Origin: Lachnospira rogosae
GTDB taxonomy: Bacteria > Bacillota > Clostridia > Lachnospirales > Lachnospiraceae
DNA length: 64,000 nt
Reading direction: 5' to 3'
NCBI RefSeq assembly: GCF_040096455.1
Contig: NZ_JBBMER010000001.1
Span: forward strand, 1 to 64,000
Shown: piece after piece, positions 1-6,696 of the stretch
Layout of the letters: every line of letters begins with the position of its first letter
Numbering within the stretch: position 1 is the stretch's first letter
The notes under the pieces: model-generated
Told to the model about the DNA's origin: nothing
The model's database searches: none
What the model saw: the letters and a program-made list of their open reading frames with translations, nothing else
Position numbers and translations under genes: made by a program

Positions 1-99
1 GAGTTATTCTTAAGGAAAGTACGAAAGTACTTGACAGGATACGGATGTATAAGATATATTTAATGTGCAGTTTTGAAGGAGCAATCTATTCCTTTAGAT
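1..99 (+). other. Non-coding lead-in to tRNA-Trp
   Basis: No open frame or complete RNA gene is visible. The stretch has a small hairpin (AAGTACGAAAGTACTT, about 16-31) and a segment, TGCAGTTTTGAAGGAGC (about 65-81), that resembles spacers seen in Firmicute rRNA/tRNA operons. It may be the tail of a stable-RNA transcription unit entering from the left, but this is inference. Confidence 0.3.
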
Positions 100-170
100 A
101 GGGGTGTGGTGAAGTGGTATCATAGGGGTCTCCAAAACCTTTGGTGGGAGTTCGATTCTCTCCACCCCTG
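100..170 (+). tRNA. tRNA-Trp (anticodon CCA)
   Basis: A full cloverleaf can be folded by hand. The acceptor stem AGGGGTG (100-106) pairs with CACCCCT (163-169). The anticodon stem GGGGT/ACCTT (125-129/137-141) closes a loop CTCCAAA holding CCA at 132-134. The T stem GGGAG/CTCTC flanks the loop TTCGATT (151-157), and the discriminator base is G170. The 3' CCA is not encoded. In many Firmicutes tRNA-Trp sits before secE-nusG, but here the next gene is an unrelated small membrane protein. Confidence 0.93.
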
Positions 171-440
171 TTATAGTTTTATATAAGTTAGAAGATAGTT
201 TTTGCATTAGGAGATAATGTAAAAGCTTTTTTTATTTTAATTTAGTATCTTATGAAATAAAGTTTATCAGCTTATTGTCAAAGCAACTTATGCGATATGA
301 CTAAAAGATAAAGCTATTTATTAAACTTATGTAAATCATAATTATAAATATTGCGTCAGAAATAATATAATGTTATCATTAAGAAGATATGTATATAATC
401 AATTATTATAGCATAATTAATAATATATTCAGGAGCGTAT

Positions 441-692
441 ATGGTAGACAGCAGCTATTTTAAGAATAATAAGAACAATGGTAATAGAGCGGGCGGTAAG
501 AATAACGGCAAATTAATGGACAGGTTAAAGCAGCATAAGTGGATACCACTTGTTGTAATTATAGTATTAGCACTTGCAATGATTGCAATTCAGTATTTTA
601 TGTTAGATGTACTTCAATATACAAGACAGATGGCAGAACAGCAGAAAGAGGGATTTATTAATATATATCCTATAATCAATAATTTGCTTTAA
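441..692 (+). CDS. Small single-pass membrane protein, unknown function
   Basis: This 83-residue protein is not recognised. The N-terminal third is hydrophilic and rich in Asn, Lys and Gly (residues 1-30), followed by a basic patch (KQHKW) and one clear membrane segment at about residues 35-55 (WIPLVVIIVLALAMIAIQYF). A short amphipathic tail follows. The start ATG has an AGGAG ribosome site (431-435). It follows tRNA-Trp, the place where secE often lies, but it lacks the Trp-Pro motif that follows the basic stretch of SecE, so I do not call it SecE. A strongly AT-rich hairpin follows the stop. Confidence 0.6.
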   Translation: MVDSSYFKNNKNNGNRAGGKNNGKLMDRLKQHKWIPLVVIIVLALAMIAIQYFMLDVLQYTRQMAEQQKEGFINIYPIINNLL

Positions 693-700
693 AGAACATT

Positions 701-733
701 TAGCATTTTAAAATAGAAAAATTTAAAATGCTA
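701..733 (+). terminator. AT-rich inverted repeat after the 83-residue ORF
   Basis: TAGCATTTTAAA (701-712) is an exact inverted repeat of TTTAAAATGCTA (722-733) with a 9-nt loop. It lies 9 bases after the stop codon. No clean U-run follows, so it may be a weak terminator or an mRNA-stabilising 3' hairpin. Confidence 0.5.
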
Positions 734-766
734 AAATTTTAAAATATTCAAAGCTTAGAAGGTTAT

Positions 767-859
767 AATAAATAAGGTCTTAAAAGTCAAAATACGCAAA
801 TTCCCACCTAGAGATGGAGGAGAATTATGCAGTTTTTGATTTTTAAGACCTTATTTATT
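767..859. repeat. Long imperfect palindrome (93 nt hairpin)
   Basis: The outer arms 767-792 and 834-859 are inverted repeats of 26 nt in which every position pairs (one as G-U). The inner 41 nt also fold: GCA/TGC and AATTC/GAATT (796-803 with 822-830), then CC/GG pairs interrupted by A bulges, up to a small loop near 810-815. No ORF fits. It could be a miniature inverted-repeat element, a repeated extragenic palindrome or a structured RNA. No target-site duplication is evident. Confidence 0.6.
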
Positions 860-930
860 TGATTTTAATTGTTCCCCAATATTAAATTGTATGTGTTTAA
901 GTTTACGTGTTATTAGAAATAGAAATTAAG

Positions 931-1020
931 ACTTATAAGACAAGATAGATTTATAAGATAAGATAGATTTATAGGACAAAATAGACTTATAGGAAAATGT
1001 GACTTATAGGACAAAATGTG
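931..1020. repeat. Five tandem copies of an about 18-nt AT-rich unit
   Basis: The units begin at 931, 949, 967, 985 and 1002 and read ACTTATAAGACAAGATAG with drift (A/T at position 2-3, AAGA/AGGA, final ATAG or TGTG). The first three are exactly 18 nt, the fourth 17 and the fifth 19. No protein frame explains them. They sit between the long palindrome and the terminator at 1028. Confidence 0.75.
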
Positions 1021-1027
1021 TTGATAG

Positions 1028-1080
1028 AAACCGTCCTCAGACCTTTAATTTCAATGGCTGAGGGCGGTTTAATCTTTTTT
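1028..1080 (+). terminator. Rho-independent terminator
   Basis: AAACCGTCCTCAG (1028-1040) pairs with CTGAGGGCGGTTT (1058-1070) over 13 positions with one G-U, and TTTTTT follows at 1075-1080. It lies 336 bases after the nearest upstream stop codon, so the intervening palindrome and repeats could be part of a transcribed non-coding RNA. Confidence 0.8.
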
Positions 1081-1181
1081 GAAATAACTTTGATGGTGGT
1101 TAAAATATATTGATAAAAAACTTATATTCAATTTCAAATAAAAGAGATAATTAACAAATGTAAGAAAATAGATAATACATA

Positions 1182-1246
1182 TTGACTTTATAAATAATAT
1201 GCTTTACTATTTAGATAGATTTCTAATTAGATAATTTTCTAAATAG
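1182..1246 (+). promoter_or_regulatory. Promoter and probable autorepressor operator of the sdpR-like gene
   Basis: The -35 TTGACT (1182-1187) and -10 TACTAT (1205-1210) are 17 bp apart. Overlapping and following the -10 is a 9-bp-arm inverted repeat, CTATTTAGA (1207-1215) and TCTAAATAG (1238-1246), with the palindrome TCTAATTAGA (1222-1231) at its centre. Placement over the -10 and start site is what is expected of an ArsR-type operator. That the adjacent ArsR protein binds it is inference. Confidence 0.6.
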
Positions 1247-1299
1247 AATGAAATTATAATACAGCGCTGAATGGAACAATAATTAGGCAAAGTTAGGAA

Positions 1300-1578
1300 G
1301 TGATATGTTTGGCATTTGCAGATACTTTTAAGGCATTATCTGACCCGGCAAGGAGGGATATTTTAGAGATGTTAAAGAATAAGCCTCTTTCGGCGGGAGA
1401 GATTGCTAAACAGTTCGATATGACACAAGCCACAGTATCATATCATTTGAAAGTATTAAAAAAGGCAGATTTAATAAGAGAAAATAGAAAAAAGAATTTT
1501 ATTTACTATGAATTAAATCTCACAGTACTAGAGGAACTGATGATGTGGTTATCTGATTTAAAGAATAAAGAAAATTAG
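1300..1578 (+). CDS. sdpR: ArsR/SmtB-family winged-helix repressor (SdpR-like)
   Basis: This 92-residue HTH protein has the ArsR layout. FKALSDPARRDILEML forms the first helices, LSAGEIAKQFDMTQATVSYHLKVLKKADLI the DNA-reading helix-turn-helix (about residues 30-60), and KNFIYYELN the wing. No cysteine metal-binding motif is present, so metal sensing is unlikely. It starts at GTG 1300 or TTG 1309 behind a short AGGAAG. Its stop is 14 bases before an SdpI-type gene, the pairing known for Bacillus subtilis sdpR-sdpI, where the repressor is autoregulated and sequestered by the toxin-bound immunity protein. The sdpAB/sdpC toxin genes are not in the window. Confidence 0.8.
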   Translation: MICLAFADTFKALSDPARRDILEMLKNKPLSAGEIAKQFDMTQATVSYHLKVLKKADLIRENRKKNFIYYELNLTVLEELMMWLSDLKNKEN

Positions 1579-1592
1579 GAGGAAAAGTATCT

Positions 1593-2294
1593 ATGAAAGA
1601 TAATAATACTGATTATCAAAATGATAATAGCTGTAATAATTCTAATATAAGCCTTTCAATGGCAGTAATATCGGTTATCGCTACATTGCTACCAATTATT
1701 ATAGGATTGGCGTTATGGAATAAGCTTCCCGATGAATTGCCTGTTCATTGGGGAATTAAAGGCAATGTAGACAGATTGGCGACTAAGGCTGAGGGAATAT
1801 TTATAATGCCTTGTCTGTGTGCAATTATCCAGATTGGTGTACTTATTAAATTATATATTGACCCAAGAAAAGAGCAGATTCATCATAAACCTGTACTTGT
1901 ATCAATATGGATTGTTCCATTGATTACCATTTTAATTAATGTACTTATATATATAATAGCACTTGGTGGTAAAGTAAGTATGACAATGGCAGTATTTTTT
2001 ATCATTGGTGTTATGTTTATAGGGCTTGGTAATTATATGCCAAAGTTGAAACAGAATTATACAATAGGAATTAAAGTTCCGTGGACATTAAATAGCGAAG
2101 AGAATTGGAATATGACACATAGAATGGCAGGTAAGCTATATGTTGTAGCAGGTGTTATTTCAATAATAATTGCATTGCTTAATAATGTATTAAGTGATGA
2201 AGTGACAATTATTATATTTATGGTTGTATTTCTTGTGACAGGCATAGGAAGTGTTGCTTATTCATTCTGGCTTTATAAGGTCAAGGGCCTTTAA
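1593..2294 (+). CDS. sdpI: SdpI/YhfL-family membrane immunity protein
   Basis: This 233-residue polytopic membrane protein has about six hydrophobic segments (near residues 22-42, 70-88, 103-125, 128-148, 180-198, 203-225). The N-terminal part has the DUF1648 signature LWNKLPDELPVHWGIKGNVD. The middle carries the SdpI signature NYMPKLKQNYTIGIKVPWTL followed by NWNMTHRMAGKL. In B. subtilis SdpI confers immunity to the SdpC cannibalism toxin and acts as the signal receptor for SdpR. It has a GGAGG ribosome site and an operonic 14-bp gap from the repressor. Its last 14 bases overlap the 3' end of the convergent subtilase gene. Confidence 0.82.
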   Translation: MKDNNTDYQNDNSCNNSNISLSMAVISVIATLLPIIIGLALWNKLPDELPVHWGIKGNVDRLATKAEGIFIMPCLCAIIQIGVLIKLYIDPRKEQIHHKPVLVSIWIVPLITILINVLIYIIALGGKVSMTMAVFFIIGVMFIGLGNYMPKLKQNYTIGIKVPWTLNSEENWNMTHRMAGKLYVVAGVISIIIALLNNVLSDEVTIIIFMVVFLVTGIGSVAYSFWLYKVKGL

Positions 2295-3084
2295 TAAATT
2301 GTATTATATCAAGATGTCCCCAGCCCTGCTGATTGGTGGCAAGATTGACTTTGTGACAGCATTTTTTAAGCCGTTGGCGGATTTCGTCAGGAGTATAATC
2401 GTGATTATTAAGAACACGGGCGATTGCACCGCTTACAATTGGTGCAGACATGGATGTTCCGCTTTTGGTGGAATATCCATTTTTTTTATTACTGCACGCT
2501 GTGATATTAGAGCCAGTGACAACAAGTTCGGGCTTAAGAATGCCATCAAGAGTAGGACCGCGGCCGGAATTAAATGTCTTATCATCAATAGAGCCAACGG
2601 TAATGACAAGGCGGCTTGTGCCGGGTGCGGTTATGCTGTGGGACTTTGGACCGCTATTACCGGCAGCGGCAACAACAATAATGCCTTCATTCCACATATT
2701 TTCCACATTTTTTATTAGTTCAGAAGTATTGGAGGGGTTGTGGGTAGTGCCAAAGGAAATATTTACTATTTTTATATTGTAAATATCTTTATTATTGATT
2801 ATCCATTTAGTGCCTTTAATAACATTTTCTATATTGCCATTGCCGTTGGAGTCAAGCACCTTAACAGATATAATCTGGCTCATAGGGGCTATTCCTTTGA
2901 ATCGGCCGTGACTTGCATAGCCATCGCCTGCGATTATGCCTGAAACGTGCGTGCCGTGACCGCTGTCATCATATGGAAATACTCTATTATTAATAAAATC
3001 TTTAAATGCGATTATCCGGTTTCCAAAATCTATATGCTTATATATGCCTGTATCAAGTACAGCAACACCTATATTATTATTCAT
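2281..3084 (-). CDS. S8 subtilisin-family serine protease, intracellular type
   Basis: This 267-residue protein has an intact catalytic set: Asp11 (VAVLDTG), His43 (GHGTHVSG), oxyanion Asn143 (AAAGNSG) and Ser211 (GTSMSAP). It begins directly with the catalytic fold and has no signal peptide and no long inhibitory propeptide, like the intracellular subtilisins, so it probably acts in the cytoplasm on unfolded or regulatory proteins. The size equals a bare catalytic domain. It is transcribed towards sdpI and overlaps it by 14 bp tail to tail. Whether it works with the SdpRI pair is unknown. Confidence 0.85.
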   Translation of the reverse strand: MNNNIGVAVLDTGIYKHIDFGNRIIAFKDFINNRVFPYDDSGHGTHVSGIIAGDGYASHGRFKGIAPMSQIISVKVLDSNGNGNIENVIKGTKWIINNKDIYNIKIVNISFGTTHNPSNTSELIKNVENMWNEGIIVVAAAGNSGPKSHSITAPGTSRLVITVGSIDDKTFNSGRGPTLDGILKPELVVTGSNITACSNKKNGYSTKSGTSMSAPIVSGAIARVLNNHDYTPDEIRQRLKKCCHKVNLATNQQGWGHLDIIQFIKGP

Positions 3085-3322
3085 ATCTATCCTCAGTTAT
3101 GCTCTATATAAATATTTTATTCATAATAATTGTGATTGGTGCGTTGATTATTGATGTCTTATATTTGCTTTTTGTATTAAAATCTTATATAATATTCAAA
3201 TACATAATACATTTAAGTAATTGGAATTGCTTTTATCTGAGATTTTCGAGTAGAAAGTTTTTATGTAAGATTAAAGGCATTGATAATATGTATAATATTC
3301 GTGAAAAGTGAGAGGTTGCGTT

Positions 3323-4261
3323 ATGGACAAGAAAAGAATTGTTGTTGCATTAGGAAGAAATGCTTTCGGAGAAACATTCCCAGAACAGCAGGCAAATGTT
3401 AAGAAAGCAGCTAAGGCTATTGCAGATTTAGTAGAAGCTAAGTATCAGATAGTAATTACACACAGCAATGGTCCTCAGGTTGGTATGATTCAGACAGCTA
3501 TGACAGAATTTGCAAGACTTGAGCCAGAAGACAGGACTGTTGCTCCTATGTCAGTATGTGGTGCTATGAGTGAAGGCTATATAGGTTATGATTTACAGAA
3601 TGCAATCAGGGAGGAGCTTCTTAACAGAGGTATCTATAAGACAGTTTCAACAATTATAACTCAGGTAAGAGTTGATCCTTTTGATATAGCATTTTCTGAG
3701 CCTTCTAAGATAATCGGAAGATATATGACTAAGGAAGAAGCTGAAGCAGAGGAAGAAAAGGGTAACTATGTAGTTGAAGAAGAACCAGGCAGGTTCAGAA
3801 GAATAATTGCAGCTCCAATGCCTATTGATATATATGAGATTGATGCTGTTAAGGCACTTCTTTCGGCAGATCAGATTGTTATTGCTGCCGGTGGTGGTGG
3901 AATTCCAGTATTACAGCAAGGTTCACACCTTAAGGGTGCATCAGCTATTATAGAGAAGGATTACACAGCAGCTAAGCTTGCAGAACTTGTCGGAGCAGAT
4001 ACATTATTATTCCTTACAGCTTATGATAAGCTAACAATTGGCAAGGGAACAGCTGACGAGAAGGTATTTGACAATGTATCAGCAGCAGATCTTCACCAGT
4101 ATATTAAAGCTGGACATTTCCCAGCTAAGACAACATTCCCTAAGGTAGATGCATCAATTAGATTTGTTGCAGCTGATTCAGACAGAAAGGCAGTTATTGC
4201 TAATCTTGAGCAGGCTAAAGAAGGCTTAGACGGAAAGGCAGGAACTACAATAACAGCTTAA
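3323..4261 (+). CDS. arcC: Carbamate kinase
   Basis: This 312-residue member of the amino-acid-kinase fold catalyses ATP + carbamate to ADP + carbamoyl phosphate, usually run towards ATP formation. The N-terminal phosphate loop reads VVALGRNAFGE (the usual form is LGGNA), followed by ITHSNGPQVG, AAGGGGIPV and VIEKDYTAAKLA-type segments, all typical of the family. ATG 3323 is chosen over GTG 3308 because AGAGG (3310-3314) is correctly spaced from it. No arcA or arcB lies next to it, so it may serve purine/allantoin or agmatine breakdown encoded elsewhere, or simply ATP production. Confidence 0.88.
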   Translation: MDKKRIVVALGRNAFGETFPEQQANVKKAAKAIADLVEAKYQIVITHSNGPQVGMIQTAMTEFARLEPEDRTVAPMSVCGAMSEGYIGYDLQNAIREELLNRGIYKTVSTIITQVRVDPFDIAFSEPSKIIGRYMTKEEAEAEEEKGNYVVEEEPGRFRRIIAAPMPIDIYEIDAVKALLSADQIVIAAGGGGIPVLQQGSHLKGASAIIEKDYTAAKLAELVGADTLLFLTAYDKLTIGKGTADEKVFDNVSAADLHQYIKAGHFPAKTTFPKVDASIRFVAADSDRKAVIANLEQAKEGLDGKAGTTITA

Positions 4262-4399
4262 CTGGGTGACATATAATGGAACCTGCACAACAATAAGTGG
4301 TTCAATTACAACATATATTTGATGAATTACAACATCTCTCGATAATATATATAATTATGTGGTAGAATATGGTTATAATAATTATCAGGAGGTGTTGTT

Positions 4400-4855
4400 T
4401 TGCTTTTAATGGGGATGCAAAAGAAGAATTCAGATATGGATAGTCTGATGGAACATTTAGAATTTAAGGGTATTAATGTATTGAATGTATTTGAGGAAGG
4501 GAGGGTTAATAATCTGCTGTGGCAGATGAATACAAGAAAGAATAATGAACTGTTTATTAAGCACAGGTATGTTGTGTTATTTATATCATATGAAATGCTT
4601 AATGACATTAAAGGAGTATATTATCTGGAGCTTGTTAAGAAATTATCAGAACAGGGGAAGATTAAATTATATGTAGTCAACAACCATATTAAGATTAAGA
4701 ATTTGCCCAAAAGAGGTGGCTGGCTTGAAAGTATTATATGTGATTGTGAGGAGTGCGAGGACAATTATGAGATGAATTGTAAGATGTATCAGCTTGCTGA
4801 TGATATTGTGTGTAATGTTGTCAATGATATATTCAATCAGAATACTTGCAATTAA
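4400..4855 (+). CDS. Unrecognised 151-residue protein, weakly TIR-like
   Basis: A TTG start at 4400 is favoured because AGGAGGTG (4388-4395) sits five bases upstream; ATG 4409 would be too far from it. I do not recognise the family. The centre, YVVLFISYEMLNDIKGVYYLELVKKL (given in pieces: VVLFISYEML at about 55-64, then YYLELVKKL), alternates a beta strand, Ser/Glu positions and a helix in a way that recalls TIR or SEFIR folds, followed by another strand (IKLYVV). A cysteine cluster CDCEECEDNYEMNC lies near residues 114-127 and could bind metal. No signal peptide or membrane segment is present. It stands between arcC and an ABC-F gene. Confidence 0.55.
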   Translation: MLLMGMQKKNSDMDSLMEHLEFKGINVLNVFEEGRVNNLLWQMNTRKNNELFIKHRYVVLFISYEMLNDIKGVYYLELVKKLSEQGKIKLYVVNNHIKIKNLPKRGGWLESIICDCEECEDNYEMNCKMYQLADDIVCNVVNDIFNQNTCN

Positions 4856-4907
4856 TCCCAATTCCATCTATAATTGTAATGTTTAACATTACTGGAGGTT
4901 ATGATTA

Positions 4908-6545
4908 ATGATTAGTGCAAACAATGTAACACTTCGTATAGGTAAAAAGGCCCTTTTTGAAGATGTAAATATTAAGTTTACAGAAGGTAACTGCTATGGT
5001 CTTATCGGTGCTAATGGTGCAGGTAAGTCAACATTTTTAAAAATACTTACTGGTCAGATTGAACCAAGTAAGGGAGATGTATCTATTACACCAGGTCAGA
5101 GATTATCATTCCTTGAACAGGACCACTTCAAGTATGATGAGTACACTGTATTAGATACTGTTATTATGGGTAACACACGCCTTTATGAAATAATGAAAGA
5201 AAAAGAAGCAATATATGCTAAAGAAGATTTCACAGAGGAAGATGGTAATAAGGCAAGTGAGCTTGAAGCAGAGTTCGCTGATATGAATGGCTGGGAAGCA
5301 GAATCAGATGCTGCACAGCTTCTTAACGGGCTTGGAATTACTACAGATCTTCATTATAAGCTTATGTCAGAACTTAATGGTAGTGAGAAGGTTAAGGTTC
5401 TTCTTGCTAAGGCTTTATTTGGTAATCCTGATATTCTTTTATTAGATGAGCCTACTAACCACCTTGATCTTGATGCTATTGCGTGGCTTGAAGAATTCCT
5501 TATTAATTTTGATAATACTGTTATCGTTGTATCACACGACAGATATTTCCTTAATAAGGTATGTACACAGATTGCAGATATTGATTATGCCAAAATTCAG
5601 CTTTATGCTGGTAACTATGATTTCTGGTATGAATCAAGCCAGCTTATTATTAAGCAGATGAAGGAAGCTAATAAGAAGAAGGAAGAAAAGATTAAGGAAC
5701 TTCAGGATTTTATTCAGAGATTCTCAGCTAATGCGTCTAAGTCTAAGCAGGCTACTTCAAGAAAGAGAGCATTAGAGAAGATTGAACTTGATGAAATCAG
5801 ACCATCAAGCAGAAAGTATCCTTATATAGATTTCAGACCAGCAAGAGAGATTGGTAATGAAGTACTTCAGGTTGAAGGTATTTCTAAGACAATTGATGGT
5901 GTTAAGGTGCTTGATAATATATCATTTATTGTTAATAAAGATGACAAGATTGCATTTGTTGGTTCTAATGAATTAGCAACTACAACTTTATTTAATATTC
6001 TTACAGGTAATATGGAGCCAGATGAGGGTTCATACAAATGGGGTGTAACAACTTCACAGGCATATTTCCCTAAGGATAGTGCGGCAGAGTTCAACAGAGA
6101 GGATACAATTGTTGAATGGCTTACACAGTATTCACCAGATCCAGATCCTACATATGTAAGAGGTTTCCTTGGACGTATGTTATTTGCTGGGGATGATGGT
6201 GTTAAGAAGGTTAAGGTACTTTCCGGTGGAGAGAAGGTTAGATGTCTTATATCCAAGATGATGATTATGGGTTCTAATGTACTTATATTTGATGACCCTA
6301 CTAACCACCTTGATATGGAGTCTATTACAGCACTTAATAATGGACTGATTAAGTTCCCAGGTGTGGCACTTTTCACATCACACGATCATCAGTTCATTCA
6401 GACTACAGCTAACAGAATTATGGAAATCGTTCCATCAGGGCAGCTTATTGATAAGATTACAACTTACGATGAGTATCTTGAGAGCGATGAGATGGCAAGA
6501 AAACGTCAGGGATTTGCAGAAGCTGCAAGTGATGATGAAGATTAA
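4908..6545 (+). CDS. ABC-F family ATP-binding protein (ribosome-associated type)
   Basis: This 545-residue protein has two ABC ATPase domains in tandem and no membrane part. Site 1 is canonical for Walker A (GANGAGKST) and Walker B (ILLLDEPTNHLDLD), but its signature reads LNGSEKVKV, not LSGGEKVKV. Between the domains is the charged linker helix pair (about residues 245-305) that in ABC-F proteins enters the ribosome. In domain 2 Walker A reads GSNELATTT, lacking the invariant Lys and the last Gly, while the signature LSGGEKVRC and Walker B VLIFDDPTNHLDME are kept. It resembles the YkpA/YbiT branch. The role is probably translation-related. Upstream is a GGAGG site. Confidence 0.85.
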   Translation: MISANNVTLRIGKKALFEDVNIKFTEGNCYGLIGANGAGKSTFLKILTGQIEPSKGDVSITPGQRLSFLEQDHFKYDEYTVLDTVIMGNTRLYEIMKEKEAIYAKEDFTEEDGNKASELEAEFADMNGWEAESDAAQLLNGLGITTDLHYKLMSELNGSEKVKVLLAKALFGNPDILLLDEPTNHLDLDAIAWLEEFLINFDNTVIVVSHDRYFLNKVCTQIADIDYAKIQLYAGNYDFWYESSQLIIKQMKEANKKKEEKIKELQDFIQRFSANASKSKQATSRKRALEKIELDEIRPSSRKYPYIDFRPAREIGNEVLQVEGISKTIDGVKVLDNISFIVNKDDKIAFVGSNELATTTLFNILTGNMEPDEGSYKWGVTTSQAYFPKDSAAEFNREDTIVEWLTQYSPDPDPTYVRGFLGRMLFAGDDGVKKVKVLSGGEKVRCLISKMMIMGSNVLIFDDPTNHLDMESITALNNGLIKFPGVALFTSHDHQFIQTTANRIMEIVPSGQLIDKITTYDEYLESDEMARKRQGFAEAASDDED

Positions 6546-6560
6546 TTATTAATGCTTAGG

Positions 6561-6590
6561 ATGGGGTTGTCACGAATGTGGCATCCCCAT
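6561..6590 (+). terminator. Hairpin after the ABC-F gene
   Basis: ATGGGG (6561-6566) pairs with CCCCAT (6585-6590), extended inward by TGTCAC/GTGGCA-type pairs. The following bases (ATATTAGTATTAG) are not a U-run, so termination strength is uncertain. Confidence 0.45.
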
Positions 6591-6696
6591 ATATTAGTAT
6601 TAGTCAGGTGTTGATAGCTTATGTATGCAATATAAGTGTGTATACACAAGCTGTTATTACCTAATTTTAATAGTAGTATATGGAGGAGTTAGATAT

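Noticed and set aside
441..692. SecE, because tRNA-Trp is directly upstream
   Set aside because: The helix position is similar, but the conserved SecE residues before the helix are missing and nusG does not follow.
2251..2782. Plus-strand frames across the subtilase gene
   Set aside because: They are antisense to a protein with a complete catalytic triad.
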